A stretch of DNA of 64,000 nt from positions 1-64,000 of the forward strand of contig NZ_JASAMB010000005.1 of assembly GCF_029948125.1 (NCBI RefSeq). Direction: 5' to 3'. Below the pieces are notes generated by a model. The model did no database searches, was not told where the DNA came from, and saw only the letters and a program-made list of their open reading frames with translations. Origin of the DNA: Catellatospora sp. KI3. GTDB lineage: Bacteria > Actinomycetota > Actinomycetes > Mycobacteriales > Micromonosporaceae. The position numbers and the translations under genes are program-made. Positions 1 through 9,119 of the stretch are shown in pieces (the first letter of the stretch is position 1; every line of letters starts with the position of its first letter).

Positions 1-759
1 CGTCGGAATCGTGCCGGGGCTGGACGAGGGCGCCGGGCCGGACGGGCTCGGGCCCGCCGTACGCGTCGGCGACGGGGCGCCGCTGCTCGGCACCGGACCG
101 GCCGAGTCGGAGACCACCACGTCGTCGAATCGGGCCGAGGCGTACGAGGTGACCAGCACGATCCGGCCCGAGCCGAACGCCGAGCTGCTGCCCGAGGCGA
201 CCTGCTGCCCGTTGACCCGCCCGGTCAGCGTCGAACCGCTGACGGACAGCTCGAGGGTGTACCAGGTGCCCGTGCTGACGGCCAGGTTCGCCCCGCCGAC
301 CACGGTCACCGTGCTGCCGTTGACCACCTGCAGCTCGGCCCGCCCGCTGTTGAGCAGCGCGAGCTGGTAGCGGGTGGACGAGCCGGTGGACCGGGCGCCC
401 AGGGCGGCGTACCGGCCGGAGCCGTTGAAGCCGGTCGGCTTCACCCGGGCGCTGACGGTGTAGTTCGTCCACGAGCTGCTGCCCGCGAACTGGCGGGCCA
501 GCTCGCTGTCGAGCTTGGACTGCTGGAACGCCGACGTGCCGTCGGTGACCACCGTCCAGTCGCCGCCGGACTTGGACCAGCCCGACGCGTCGCCGTCGTT
601 GAAGTCGTCGGAGAACAGCGTCGCGGCCAGCGCGACGCCTCCGGTCAGGTTCATCAGCGCCGCCAGTACCAGCGACAGCAGTGCGGTGCCGCCCGCCGCG
701 GCCAGACCGAACCGTCTGGGGCGGCGGCGATGGCGCCCGGGTGTCGACCCGTGTTCCAT
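1..759 (-). CDS. Secreted LamG-like module protein, probable polysaccharide lyase (partial)
   Basis: The gene runs off the left edge, so only the first 253 codons are seen. A textbook ribosome binding site (AAGGAGGT) lies 3 bases before the ATG. Residues 1-45 are an Arg-rich head plus hydrophobic core ending in an Ala-X-Ala cleavage site. About 190 residues of a beta-sandwich module follow (starts LFSDDFNDGD), then a Ser/Pro/Thr linker that is still open at the window edge. In related actinomycetes this module and linker usually precede a pectate lyase or other lyase domain (family knowledge); the catalytic part is outside the window, so enzyme type is inferred. It lies directly downstream of the pectate lyase gene on the same strand, separated by a strong hairpin, and is probably co-transcribed or attenuated. 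Confidence 0.72.
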   Translation of the reverse strand, partial: MEHGSTPGRHRRRPRRFGLAAAGGTALLSLVLAALMNLTGGVALAATLFSDDFNDGDASGWSKSGGDWTVVTDGTSAFQQSKLDSELARQFAGSSSWTNYTVSARVKPTGFNGSGRYAALGARSTGSSTRYQLALLNSGRAELQVVNGSTVTVVGGANLAVSTGTWYTLELSVSGSTLTGRVNGQQVASGSSSAFGSGRIVLVTSYASARFDDVVVSDSAGPVPSSGAPSPTRTAGPSPSGPAPSSSPGTIPT

Positions 760-778
760 GGGACCTCCTTGTGGGTCC

Positions 779-827
779 GCAACCCGGTGGTCCGGCGCGG
801 GCGCGCCGGAGGGCGCCACCGGGTTGC
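779..827 (-). terminator. Nested hairpin between two secreted-enzyme genes
   Basis: A perfect 12-bp outer stem (779-790 with 816-827) encloses a second perfect stem of 9 bp (TCCGGCGCG / CGCGCCGGA). It sits 32 bases past the pectate lyase stop and just before the Shine-Dalgarno of the next gene. It has no T-run. Terminator or processing/attenuation site between two co-directional genes. Confidence 0.6.
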
Positions 828-859
828 GGTCGTGCGGGAGCGTATGTTGAAGTGCCAGG

Positions 860-2170
860 TCAGGGCAGCAGGCGCCCGGCGCCGGAGAGCAGGGTCAGCA
901 GCGGTACGACCGCCGCGGGCGCCGGCTTGTACGCGCGCAGCTCGGGCGTCCAGCCCGCGTCCGGGCCGAAGTCCGGGTCGTGCGCGCCGTTGTACGCCGC
1001 GAGCAGGCTCACCGGTCCGCCCAGGCCCGTACCGGTGCGCACCCAGCTGCCGAGCTCGGTGACCGCGGTGCCCTTCCAGTCCTTGAGCACCCGGTCGGCG
1101 GGGATGCCGTCGCCCAGGTCGAAGAAGTTGTTCTCCAGGTACACCGCGGACTGGATGCCCAGGCCGACGCTGTAGTCGTACGGCTCGCGGACGCGGAAGG
1201 TGTTGTTGTAGACGTCCACCTGGCCGAAGCGCACGCGCGGGGCGCGCTGGCCGACGCCGTCGAACACGTTGTGGCGCAGCGTGACGCGCAGCTTGCCGAC
1301 GTCCGGCCCGACGGTGTCGGACGAGCCGATCAGCATGGTCTTGTCGTGGTGGGTGAACACGTTGGCCGAGACGGTGACCAGGTCGGACGTGTGCGTGATG
1401 TCCAGGGCGCCGTCGTGCACCTGCCACGGGCGGCCGAAGTACACCGGCTGGGTGGAGTCGGGGTTGTCGCCGTCGCTGAACGTGTTGTGGTCGACCCACA
1501 CGTTGGTCGAGCGGCGCACCGAGACCAGGTCGTACTCGCTGTTCCAGTTGCCCTCGGCGCCGTCGGTGGGCCGCCAGCGCGGGAAGCAGTCGGCGGCGTC
1601 CTCGAAGGCCAGGTTGCGCACGATCACGTTCGGCGCGGTGTCGATCATCAGGGTGAGGTGGCGCAGGGTCGCCCCGGACAGGCCCAGCACCGTGGTGTTG
1701 GGGCCGACGCGCAGCTCGGTGCGGGCCCGCTGGGTGGCCACCGAGCGCACCCGGGCCTGCTCGATCGGGCCGGACGGGTCGGTGGCGCGACCCCATACCG
1801 CCGGGTCGTAGGCGGCCAGGTAGCTCTCCAGCGTGTAGCCCGGGTCGGCCAGGTCGGCACAGGTCAGGGGGCCGTCCGGCCCGGCCAGGCCGTCGATGGT
1901 CCCGGCCACGTAGACGATCTTCGGCTCGGCGCCGGCCAGCGCCGCCGCCAGCTCGTCCCGATCGTGTACGACGAAGACGTGCGTCGCGTCGGCCGCAGCT
2001 CCGCCGGTGGTGCCCGCTCCGGTCGCCGCCCAGCCGTCCCCGGCCGCCAGCGCCTGCCGGGCCACCTTCTGCGCCCACCAGCCCGGGGCGCTGTCGGGGG
2101 CCGCGGTCGCGGCCGACGCCGGCAGCAGGACCGCCAGCGCCGCGACCGCGGCCATTCCTCGCATTCGCAT
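860..2170 (-). CDS. Secreted pectate lyase, polysaccharide lyase family 1
   Basis: A 436-residue protein with a cleavable Sec signal (MRMRGMAAVAALAVLLPASA). The PL1 parallel beta-helix signatures are visible: the VWVDH motif, a run of Asp residues in SDGDNPD and the D-x-T-H stretch for calcium, and the RAPRVRFG segment carrying the catalytic arginine. PL1 enzymes cleave polygalacturonate outside the cell by beta-elimination, giving unsaturated oligogalacturonides. I chose the ATG at 2170 because the signal peptide starts there and TGGAG lies just upstream; longer in-frame options add non-signal residues. It stands next to uronate catabolic genes on the same strand, which fits pectin use. Confidence 0.9.
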   Translation of the reverse strand: MRMRGMAAVAALAVLLPASAATAAPDSAPGWWAQKVARQALAAGDGWAATGAGTTGGAAADATHVFVVHDRDELAAALAGAEPKIVYVAGTIDGLAGPDGPLTCADLADPGYTLESYLAAYDPAVWGRATDPSGPIEQARVRSVATQRARTELRVGPNTTVLGLSGATLRHLTLMIDTAPNVIVRNLAFEDAADCFPRWRPTDGAEGNWNSEYDLVSVRRSTNVWVDHNTFSDGDNPDSTQPVYFGRPWQVHDGALDITHTSDLVTVSANVFTHHDKTMLIGSSDTVGPDVGKLRVTLRHNVFDGVGQRAPRVRFGQVDVYNNTFRVREPYDYSVGLGIQSAVYLENNFFDLGDGIPADRVLKDWKGTAVTELGSWVRTGTGLGGPVSLLAAYNGAHDPDFGPDAGWTPELRAYKPAPAAVVPLLTLLSGAGRLLP

Positions 2171-2349
2171 CGCTGCTCCAGAATGTGTCCGATGTGTTAC
2201 GTCACCAGGCAACATAGGAACCGACGAATAGTGAAGTCAATAAGCGCGCGACGCAGGTTTGTTGCAGCTATTCAGGCACAGAATCGCCTGCTCCGACGGC
2301 CCTAAGTCGGATATCGAGCGACTATTCGAATGGATCACAACACGCAATC

Positions 2350-3462
2350 TCAGCCAGTTGCAGAAACGGCCCGGACAGTTGCAGTCCACGGGACCGCGAC
2401 CTCGTCCAGCAGCGCGCCCTCGGCCGCGCAGCGGCGCAGCGCGTCGTTGACGCCGCGCAGCACCCGGGTGCCGCCGTCGACCGCCACCGCGTCCCCGGCC
2501 ACCTCGACCGGGTCCGGTGCCGTCCGCAGCGCCTCGATGACGGCGGTGAACCCGGCCGTACGCTCGGGCGGCGCCAGCAGCGGCACCCCCGTCCGCCGGT
2601 GCTCGACCAGGTTCTCCAGCAGCGTGACCCGGCCCGGCACCGGCTCGGACCCGCCCCCCGGCAGCCGCAGCAGGTCGTCGCGGAAGGTCAGCTCCGCCCG
2701 GCCCGCGCTGCCCTCGACGATGAGGTCGCCGTCGACGAACTCCTCGCCCGCCAGCGTCACCGCGACCAGCACCCGTACCCCGTCGGCCAGGGTGACCCGC
2801 AGCGTCGCGGTGTCCTCGACCTCGATCGGGCGCACCCGCAGCCAGGACACCTCCACGCCGACCGGCTCGGCGTCGACCACGGCCAGCGCCTGCATGACCG
2901 CGTGCGCGAACGGGTTGGCCAGCGCCCCGTCCAGCGTCGGCCGCCCGCCGAGCCGCCGCCGCCCGGACCACGCCGACCGCCCCCAGTACGCGTCGTCGCG
3001 CTGCCAGGCGCCGACCACCGACACCTGCCGGACCGTGCCCAGCCCGCCGGACGCGATCGCCGTGCGCAGCCGCCCGAGCGCGGGCGAGGCCAGCGCCTGG
3101 AACCCGATCTGCACCGCCCGGCGCGCCGTGTCGCGGGCCGCGACCAGCGCGTCGTGCTCCTGCCGGTCCAGCACCGGCGGCTTCTCCAGCAGCAGGTCCG
3201 AGCCGGCCCGCAGCACGTCGCGGGCCAGGGCCAGGTGCGTGTGCGGGGGAGTGCACACGATCACCACGTCGGGCCGGATCCGCTCCAGCATCGCCCGGTG
3301 ATCGGTGAACACCGGCACGTCGGCCGGTGCGTCGACCACGGGCGCCGGATCGGCCAGCCCCACCAGCCGGGCCACCCCCTGCTCGGCCAGCCCCGCCAGC
3401 ACCTGCCGGTGGTGCAGCCCATGCCCGTTGGCCCCGACCAGGGCCACCGTCGCCGCCCTCAC
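2350..3462 (-). CDS. Gfo/Idh/MocA family NAD(P)-dependent oxidoreductase
   Basis: A 370-residue protein. The N-terminal Rossmann segment (TVALVGANGHGLHH) and the EKPP motif, equivalent to the EKP catalytic/cofactor signature of this family, are clear. The C-terminal half is the usual substrate-binding beta-sheet domain. These enzymes oxidise or reduce sugars, inositols or sugar acids; the substrate cannot be read from sequence. GTG at 3462 is preferred because GAGG lies 7 bases upstream and it begins just before the Rossmann strand. It sits between the pectate lyase and the uronate operon and is separated from the latter by dispersed palindrome copy 1, so it may have its own promoter. Confidence 0.85.
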   Translation of the reverse strand: MRAATVALVGANGHGLHHRQVLAGLAEQGVARLVGLADPAPVVDAPADVPVFTDHRAMLERIRPDVVIVCTPPHTHLALARDVLRAGSDLLLEKPPVLDRQEHDALVAARDTARRAVQIGFQALASPALGRLRTAIASGGLGTVRQVSVVGAWQRDDAYWGRSAWSGRRRLGGRPTLDGALANPFAHAVMQALAVVDAEPVGVEVSWLRVRPIEVEDTATLRVTLADGVRVLVAVTLAGEEFVDGDLIVEGSAGRAELTFRDDLLRLPGGGSEPVPGRVTLLENLVEHRRTGVPLLAPPERTAGFTAVIEALRTAPDPVEVAGDAVAVDGGTRVLRGVNDALRRCAAEGALLDEVAVPWTATVRAVSATG

Positions 3463-3527
3463 CACGCCACCTCGCCCTCCCGCGCCGCCCCGCCCACGCA
3501 CCTCGCGCCCCGTAGGGCGTGTAGGGC

Positions 3528-3589
3528 GTGCAGTTTCGGGGAAACTGCACGAATCTTGGTCCCGATTCCCGCAGTTTCCCCGAAACTGC
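3528..3589. repeat. Dispersed twin-palindrome element, copy 1
   Basis: Two short inverted repeats in a row: GCAGTTTC-GGG-GAAACTGC, a ~20-base spacer with GAATC...GATT, then GCAGTTTC-CCC-GAAACTGC. The two halves are also complementary to each other, so a single ~27-bp hairpin is possible. It lies 28 bases beyond the stop of the reductase gene. Three more copies are present in the window. REP-like intergenic repeat; may end transcription of the uronate operon. Confidence 0.85.
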
Positions 3590-3616
3590 CGCTCGCGGCG
3601 GGGCCCGTGGCGCGGC

Positions 3617-5029
3617 TCATGCGGGTGCCTCTGCCGCCACCAGGGCGGCGGCGCCGTGGCGGGCCAGGGCGCTGCGCCAGGTGTCGATCTGCGCGCGGTG
3701 GGCCGGGTCGGCCACCGGGAGCACGCCGCCGGGGCCGAACAGGCCCTCGGTGGTCAGGTCGGCCCGGACCGTCGCGGCCAGCGGGTCGTTCAGGTCCAGC
3801 GGGCTGCCGTCGTCGGCGGCGCCCTCGGCGAACCGGGCCCACGCGGCCAGGATCAGGCAGGCCAGCCGCGGGTCGGGCGCGGCCAGCATCGGCAGCACCC
3901 GCTGCGGCAGCTTCTGCGTGCCGTCCATCGCCACCTGCAGGCACCGGTGTCCGAGCGCGTGGTTGGCGAACCGCTCCAGCGCCTGGTCGCCGTACGCGAT
4001 GACGCTTACGCCGGGTGGGGGCGTCATCGACGCGGCGACCTCGGTGGACAGGTAGTGGCGCAGCAGTCCGGCCGCGCCGGGCATGGTCAGCGCGTCGGCG
4101 ATGGCCTCGCGGCCGGCCAGGGCGCCCAGGTAGGCCAGGGCGCTGTGCACGCCGTTGAGGGCGCGCAGTTTCAGGTGCTCCCAGGGGGTGACGTCGGCGG
4201 TGAAGACCGCGCCCGCCGCCGCCCAGTCAGGCCGTCCGGCGGCGAACCGGTCCTCGATCACCCATTGCGAGAACGGCTCGGCCGCGACGGCGGCCAGGTC
4301 GGATACGCCGAGGTCGGCGCGGGCCAGGTCGAGCGTCTGCGCGGTGGTGGCCGGGACGATCCGGTCGACCATGCTGGACGGGCAGGTGACGTTGGCGGCG
4401 TACCAGTCGCGCAGGTCGTCGGGGACCATGCCGGTCAGCAGCCGGTCCAGGGTGCGCCCGTTGGAGGGCAGGTTGTCGCAGCTGAGCAGGCTGATCGGCC
4501 CGGCGTCGGCGCGGGCGCGGGCGGCCAGCCCGGCGATCAGCAGGCGCGGCACGGCCGCCTCGGGACGGTAGGCCTTCTCGGTGACCGTCAGCGTCACCAC
4601 CCGTACCCCCGGATCTGCCAGCAGCGCGACCACCGCCTGCGGATCCTCGGCCGCCAGCACGCTGCCCGCGATCGCCCCGACAACCCGCGTCGGTCCAGCG
4701 GCCACGCCTCCTATGGTGTGGCCACACCGTATCTGGTGTGGGCTGTCGCCCGCAGATGTCCTGCCGGCGCCCAGGGTGACCACGCTGAAGAGGTGGTCCT
4801 GGGCGCGCAGCGGGTCCAGGACGGTGCGGGAACTCGGGGCCACGGCGGTCACGGCCCAGTCGCCGCCGCTGTGCGCCATCGCCGCCTCGGTGTAGGCGGC
4901 CTGGTGCGCGCGGAAGAACGCGCCCAGGCCGAAGTGCACCATGCCGGTACCGGCCGCGCCCGGCTCGACCAGCGGCCGCGCCGAGGCGGGCAGCCGCGAC
5001 AGCGCGGCCCGGCTGAGCTGCCCGGTCAC
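3617..5029 (-). CDS. Mannitol dehydrogenase-family fructuronate/tagaturonate reductase
   Basis: A 470-residue member of the long-chain mannitol dehydrogenase family. The cofactor-binding start (MVHFGLGAFFRAHQ) and the catalytic helix pattern K-x4-N-x2-H (KLRALNGVHSAL) are present. Family members in uronate pathways reduce D-fructuronate to D-mannonate or D-tagaturonate to D-altronate with NADH in the cytoplasm. The GTG start overlaps the stop of the dehydratase gene as GTGA, implying translational coupling. It is the last gene of a four-gene overlapping operon. UxuB-like versus UxaB-like specificity cannot be settled by eye; the pectic context favours tagaturonate. Confidence 0.85.
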   Translation of the reverse strand: MTGQLSRAALSRLPASARPLVEPGAAGTGMVHFGLGAFFRAHQAAYTEAAMAHSGGDWAVTAVAPSSRTVLDPLRAQDHLFSVVTLGAGRTSAGDSPHQIRCGHTIGGVAAGPTRVVGAIAGSVLAAEDPQAVVALLADPGVRVVTLTVTEKAYRPEAAVPRLLIAGLAARARADAGPISLLSCDNLPSNGRTLDRLLTGMVPDDLRDWYAANVTCPSSMVDRIVPATTAQTLDLARADLGVSDLAAVAAEPFSQWVIEDRFAAGRPDWAAAGAVFTADVTPWEHLKLRALNGVHSALAYLGALAGREAIADALTMPGAAGLLRHYLSTEVAASMTPPPGVSVIAYGDQALERFANHALGHRCLQVAMDGTQKLPQRVLPMLAAPDPRLACLILAAWARFAEGAADDGSPLDLNDPLAATVRADLTTEGLFGPGGVLPVADPAHRAQIDTWRSALARHGAAALVAAEAPA

Positions 5030-6306
5030 CGCCACACCGGCCCGTCGGGGAACGAGAACTCCGCGATCGACTCCGGCTTGAACGTCACCGAGTAGCCGGG
5101 CTGCGTCGGCAGCCGGTAGCGGCCCTCGACGACGGTGATCGGGTCCTCGAAGTGCTCGTGCAGGTGGTCCACGTACTCCACCATGCGCCCGTCCAGCGAG
5201 CGGCCCAGCCGCAGATAGTCGAAGATCGACAGGTGCTGCACGTACTCGCACAGGCCGACGCCGCCCGCGTGCGGGCACACCGGCACGCCGAACTTGGCCG
5301 CCAGCAGCAGGATCGACAGCACCTCGTTGACGCCGCCGACGCGGCAGGCGTCCACCTGGCACACCTGGATCGCCCCGGCCTGCATGAGCTGCTTGAAGAT
5401 GACCCGGTTGGCGGCCACCTCACCGGTGGCGACCCGGATCGGCGCGACCGCCTGCTGCACGGCCGCGTGGCCGAGCACGTCGTCGGCGTGGGTCGGCTCC
5501 TCGATCCAGTACGGGTCCACCTCGGCCAGCACCGCCATGTTGGCGACCGCCTCGTCCACGTCCCAGACCTGGTTGGCGTCCATCATCAGCAGCGCGTCCG
5601 GACCGATCTCGGCGCGGATCAGCCGCGCCCGGCGCAGGTCGTCCTCGATCGGCCCGCCGACCTTCATCTTCATCGCCCGCCAGCCCTGCGCGTACGCCGC
5701 CCGGGTGAGCTCCCGCACCTGCTCGTCCGGGTACCCGAGCCACCCCACCGACGTGGTGTACGACGGGAACCCGTCGCGCTCCAGCACCGCCAGCCGCTGC
5801 GCGTACCCGTCGTCGACCCGCAGCAGCTCCAGCGCCTCCGCCGGGGTGATCGCGTCGGAGATGTGGTGGAAGTCGACGCTGGCGACCAGCTCCTCCGGGC
5901 TCAGCTCGGCCAGCAGCCGCCACATCGGCTTGCCCTCGGCCTTGGCCCGCAGGTCCCACACCGCGTTGACCAGCGCGCCGGTCGCCATGTGGATGACGCC
6001 CTTCTCCGGGCCCAGCCAGCGCAGCTGCACGTCGGCCGAGAGCGACCGCCAGAACGCCACCGGCTCGGCGAAGATCTCGTCGAGGGTCCGGCCGACCACG
6101 TGGTGCGCCAGCGCCCGGATCGCCGCGCAGGCGATCTCGTTGCCGCGCCCGTTGGTGAAGGTGAACCCGGTGCCGACCGGGCCGCCGTCGGTGTGCAGCT
6201 CGACGTAGGCGGCCGAGTAGTCGCCGCGGTTGATGGCGTCGGAGCCGTCGCCGGCGGCGGCGGTGGGGAAGCGTACGTCGTGCACGACGGCTTCGGTGAT
6301 CTTCAT
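5026..6306 (-). CDS. Enolase-superfamily dehydratase, L-fuconate dehydratase-like
   Basis: A 426-residue mandelate-racemase-subgroup enzyme very close in pattern to L-fuconate dehydratase. Active-site residues are all in place: K213-x-K215 (MKMKVG), metal ligands D243 (MMDANQ), E269 (WIEEP) and E296 (ATGEV), and H346 (CPHAGG). These enzymes remove water from sugar acids to give 2-keto-3-deoxy acids, with Mg2+. It sits between uronate isomerase and a fructuronate/tagaturonate reductase, so in this operon it most likely dehydrates an aldonate from galacturonate or glucuronate rather than fuconate; that is inference from context. Start and stop overlap both neighbours (ATGA, GTGA). Confidence 0.88.
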   Translation of the reverse strand: MKITEAVVHDVRFPTAAAGDGSDAINRGDYSAAYVELHTDGGPVGTGFTFTNGRGNEIACAAIRALAHHVVGRTLDEIFAEPVAFWRSLSADVQLRWLGPEKGVIHMATGALVNAVWDLRAKAEGKPMWRLLAELSPEELVASVDFHHISDAITPAEALELLRVDDGYAQRLAVLERDGFPSYTTSVGWLGYPDEQVRELTRAAYAQGWRAMKMKVGGPIEDDLRRARLIRAEIGPDALLMMDANQVWDVDEAVANMAVLAEVDPYWIEEPTHADDVLGHAAVQQAVAPIRVATGEVAANRVIFKQLMQAGAIQVCQVDACRVGGVNEVLSILLLAAKFGVPVCPHAGGVGLCEYVQHLSIFDYLRLGRSLDGRMVEYVDHLHEHFEDPITVVEGRYRLPTQPGYSVTFKPESIAEFSFPDGPVWR

Positions 6307-7766
6307 GCGCGCGGTCCAATCTTGAAGATCTTCTTGGGCAGGTGGTAGGCCAGGTCGGCGATGGTCTCGACCGCCTCGTCGAGACCCAGGCGGTGCTCGG
6401 CGACGAGCCGGGCCAGGAACCCGGCGTCCACGCGCCGGGCCACGTCGTGGCGTACCGGGATGGAGCAGTAGGCGCGGGTGTCGTCGACGAACCCGGCCGT
6501 GTTGTAGAACCCGGCCGTCTCGGTCACCGCCTCCCGCCAGCGGCGCAGCGCCTCAGGCGCGTCCAGGAACCACCACGGCGCCCCGACGAACATGGCCGGG
6601 TAGCCGCCGGCCAGCGGCCCGAGCTCGCGGCTGAACGTGTGCTCGTCCAGCGTGTACACCACGACCCGGAAGTCCGGGTGGTGCCCGAACCGCTCCAGCA
6701 GCGGCCGCAGCGCGTGCGTGTACTCGGTGGCCTGCGGGATGTCGCCGCCCACGTCGCGCCCGTGCATGCCGTGCAGGGTCCGGTTGTGGTTGCGCACCGC
6801 ACCCGGGTGCAGCTGCATCACCAGGCCGTCGTCGACCGACATCGCGGCGAACTCCAGCAGCATCCGGGCCCGGAACGCCTCGGCCTCGGCGGCGCTCGCC
6901 GTGCCGGTGCGCAGCGCCCGGTCGAAGATCGCGGCGGCCTCGGCCGGGTCGGCACCGCCGGTCGCGGCGGTCAGGTGCCCGTGGTCGGTGCAGGTCGCGC
7001 CCGCCGCGATGAAGTCCAGCCGCCGCTGCCGCAGCGCCTCCAGGAACCCGGCGTACGTGCCGGTGTCCACCCCGGTCATCGCCCCCAGCCGGGCCACCCG
7101 CTCGGCCCAGCCGGCCCACTCGATGTCCACCATGTCGTCGGGCCGGAACGTGGTGATCACGCGCCCGCCCGGCCCGCCCCAGCCGTCGGCGGCCAGCCGC
7201 GCGTGCCGGGACAGGTCGTCCAGCGGCGACTCGGTGGTGGCCAGCACCTCCAGGTTGAACCGGGTGAACAGCGCCCGGGGCCGGAAGTCCGGCTCGGCCA
7301 GGCGCGCGGCCAGCTCGTCGTACACCCGGTCGGCGGTCTGCGGGCTCAGCGGCGTGTGCACGTCGAAGACGGTGCGGAAGGTCTGCTCCAGCCACAGCCG
7401 CGACGGGGTGCCCCGGAACAGGTGCCAGTGCCGGGCGAACAGCCGCCACACCTGCCGCGGGTCCGCCTCCGAGGCGCCGCCGTCCACCCGGGGCACGCCC
7501 AGCTCGGCCGGGCCGATGCCCTGGCTGAGCAGCATCCGGGTCACGTAGTGGTCCGGCACGATGATCAGCCGGGCCGGGTCCGGGAACGGGGCGTCGTCGG
7601 CCAGCAGGCCCGGGTCGACGTGCCCGTGCGGGCTGATCAGCGGCAGGCCGCGGACGTGGGCGTACAGCTCGCGGGCGATGGCGCGGGTGCGCGGCTCGGC
7701 GGGCAGCAGCAGGTCGGCGCCGGTGTCGGGGGCGGCGTCGAGATCGGGCAGCAGCAGCTCAGCCAT
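6303..7766 (-). CDS. uxaC: Uronate (glucuronate/galacturonate) isomerase
   Basis: A 487-residue protein of the amidohydrolase-fold uronate isomerases. The H-x-H metal motif (LISPHGHVDP), the conserved TTESPLDDL segment, FRPDD and the late hydrophobic VGAPWWFLDAPE region match the family, and the length is normal (~470). UxaC interconverts D-galacturonate/D-tagaturonate and D-glucuronate/D-fructuronate, the entry step of bacterial uronate catabolism. It overlaps the upstream oxidoreductase by 8 bases and the downstream dehydratase by ATGA. With the pectate lyase nearby, pectin-derived galacturonate is the probable substrate. Confidence 0.92.
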   Translation of the reverse strand: MAELLLPDLDAAPDTGADLLLPAEPRTRAIARELYAHVRGLPLISPHGHVDPGLLADDAPFPDPARLIIVPDHYVTRMLLSQGIGPAELGVPRVDGGASEADPRQVWRLFARHWHLFRGTPSRLWLEQTFRTVFDVHTPLSPQTADRVYDELAARLAEPDFRPRALFTRFNLEVLATTESPLDDLSRHARLAADGWGGPGGRVITTFRPDDMVDIEWAGWAERVARLGAMTGVDTGTYAGFLEALRQRRLDFIAAGATCTDHGHLTAATGGADPAEAAAIFDRALRTGTASAAEAEAFRARMLLEFAAMSVDDGLVMQLHPGAVRNHNRTLHGMHGRDVGGDIPQATEYTHALRPLLERFGHHPDFRVVVYTLDEHTFSRELGPLAGGYPAMFVGAPWWFLDAPEALRRWREAVTETAGFYNTAGFVDDTRAYCSIPVRHDVARRVDAGFLARLVAEHRLGLDEAVETIADLAYHLPKKIFKIGPRA

Positions 7767-9084
7767 GTTGTGGTTCCCATTCGTCGAGGTCGAGCAGGTC
7801 GGCGACGTCCACGCGCCGGCCGGTGGCGATCGATTCGTTGGCGGACAGCCCGGTCAGCAGCGAGCGGGCGCCGTCGAGCTGGGTCGCGGAGCGGGCCAGG
7901 GGGTCTTCGGCCCCGCCGAACAGCACCGCGGTCATCCGGGCGTCGGCGCCGCCGTGGCCGGCGCGGTCGTACGCGGGCACCGGCACCTCCACCGGCTTCT
8001 CCCAGTACCGCCGCAGCCGCAGCGACACCCCGCCGGACTCGGCGGCCGCCTCGGCCCCGTGCAGCGCGGCGCTGTGGCCCTTGACCGCCCCGGCCACCCC
8101 GGGCGCGACGTGGTCGGACTCGACCACGTCCAGCTCCAGCCGCCCCCGGCTGCCGTTGAACGCGATCCGGTAGCCCTCCCAGGGCGCGTACGCGTTGAGG
8201 TGGTACGACATCGTCGCGCCGCTGCGGTAGCGGACCAGCACCGCCATGTCGTCCTCGATGGACACCCCGGGGGCGAACACGTTGACGTCGCGGTGGTAGC
8301 CGTCGTGCGCCTCGGCGTCGAGGTACAGCTCGGCCAGCGCCGGGTTGTCGGCCAGGTGCAGCGCGAACGGGTCGCCGACGGCCGCGTCCGAGCCGTGGGC
8401 GCGGGCGTAGTCGCGGGCGTAGCCGTGGCGGGCGCCGTCCTGCCCGTACAGGAACAGCCGCCCCTCGGCGGTGACCCGCTCCGGCGAGCTGTCCAGCCAC
8501 CAGTTGACCAGGTCGAAGTGGTGGGTGGCCTTGTGCACCAGCAGCCCGCCGGAGTTGGCCTTGTCGCGGTGCCAGCGGCGGAAGTAGTCCGCGCCGTGGC
8601 GCACGTCGAGCAGCCACTCGAAGTGGACCGAGCCGATCTCGCCGATCTCGCCCGCGGCCAGCAGCCCGCGCACCTGCTCGTGCACCGGGTGGAAGCGGTA
8701 GTTGAAGGCGACCTGGACGCGGCCGCCGGTGCGCTTGGCCGCGTCCAGGATGCGGCGGCACTTCGGCACGTCCACGGTCATCGGCTTCTCGGTCACCACC
8801 GAGCACCCGGCCTCCAGCGCGGCCACCACGTACGTGTCGTGCGTGGCGTCGACAGAGCACACCACCAGGGTGTCCACCCGCTCCTTGACCAGCATCGCGG
8901 GCACGTCGCCGGCGTGGTACGCCGCGGCGGGCGGGGCACCGGCGGATGACAGCCGCCGCTGCTGCGCCTCGATGCGCGCCGGGTTGACGTCGGCGAGTGC
9001 GACGAGCTCCCCGTACCGGGACAGGGCCTGGGCGAACATCTGCGCTCTCGCGCCGGTGCCGACGATCGCGTACCGCTGGGACAT
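7759..9084 (-). CDS. Gfo/Idh/MocA family oxidoreductase, first gene of uronate operon
   Basis: A 441-residue oxidoreductase. The Rossmann motif (YAIVGTGARAQMF), the TEKPMT catalytic signature and a D-x4-H-x3-D type helix (HKATHHFDLVNWW) are clear. It is longer than typical (~340 residues) through a large insert in the C-terminal domain. The start is fixed by GGGGAGG 5 bases before the ATG. It is the first gene of the overlapping operon and carries a perfect LacI-type palindrome 26 bases upstream of its start. It may feed an oligouronide or methylated/oxidised sugar into the pathway; the substrate is unknown. Confidence 0.87.
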   Translation of the reverse strand: MSQRYAIVGTGARAQMFAQALSRYGELVALADVNPARIEAQQRRLSSAGAPPAAAYHAGDVPAMLVKERVDTLVVCSVDATHDTYVVAALEAGCSVVTEKPMTVDVPKCRRILDAAKRTGGRVQVAFNYRFHPVHEQVRGLLAAGEIGEIGSVHFEWLLDVRHGADYFRRWHRDKANSGGLLVHKATHHFDLVNWWLDSSPERVTAEGRLFLYGQDGARHGYARDYARAHGSDAAVGDPFALHLADNPALAELYLDAEAHDGYHRDVNVFAPGVSIEDDMAVLVRYRSGATMSYHLNAYAPWEGYRIAFNGSRGRLELDVVESDHVAPGVAGAVKGHSAALHGAEAAAESGGVSLRLRRYWEKPVEVPVPAYDRAGHGGADARMTAVLFGGAEDPLARSATQLDGARSLLTGLSANESIATGRRVDVADLLDLDEWEPQHG

Positions 9085-9109
9085 CCGGCCTCCCCGTCGT
9101 GGACGGCTA

Positions 9110-9119
9110 CAAACGTTTG
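9110..9119. promoter_or_regulatory. LacI-type operator in front of the uronate operon
   Basis: Perfect palindrome CAAACGTTTG with the central CG step typical of LacI/GalR operators, 26 bases upstream of the first ATG of the uronate operon. The same 10-mer occurs before the DUF6807 gene at 22,296, and a related site lies before the divergent lacI gene. Confidence 0.75.

Noticed and set aside
654-2078. Arg/Gly/Pro-rich frame overlapping the pectate lyase gene
   Set aside because: Out-of-frame shadow; the PL1 motifs and signal peptide are in the other frame.
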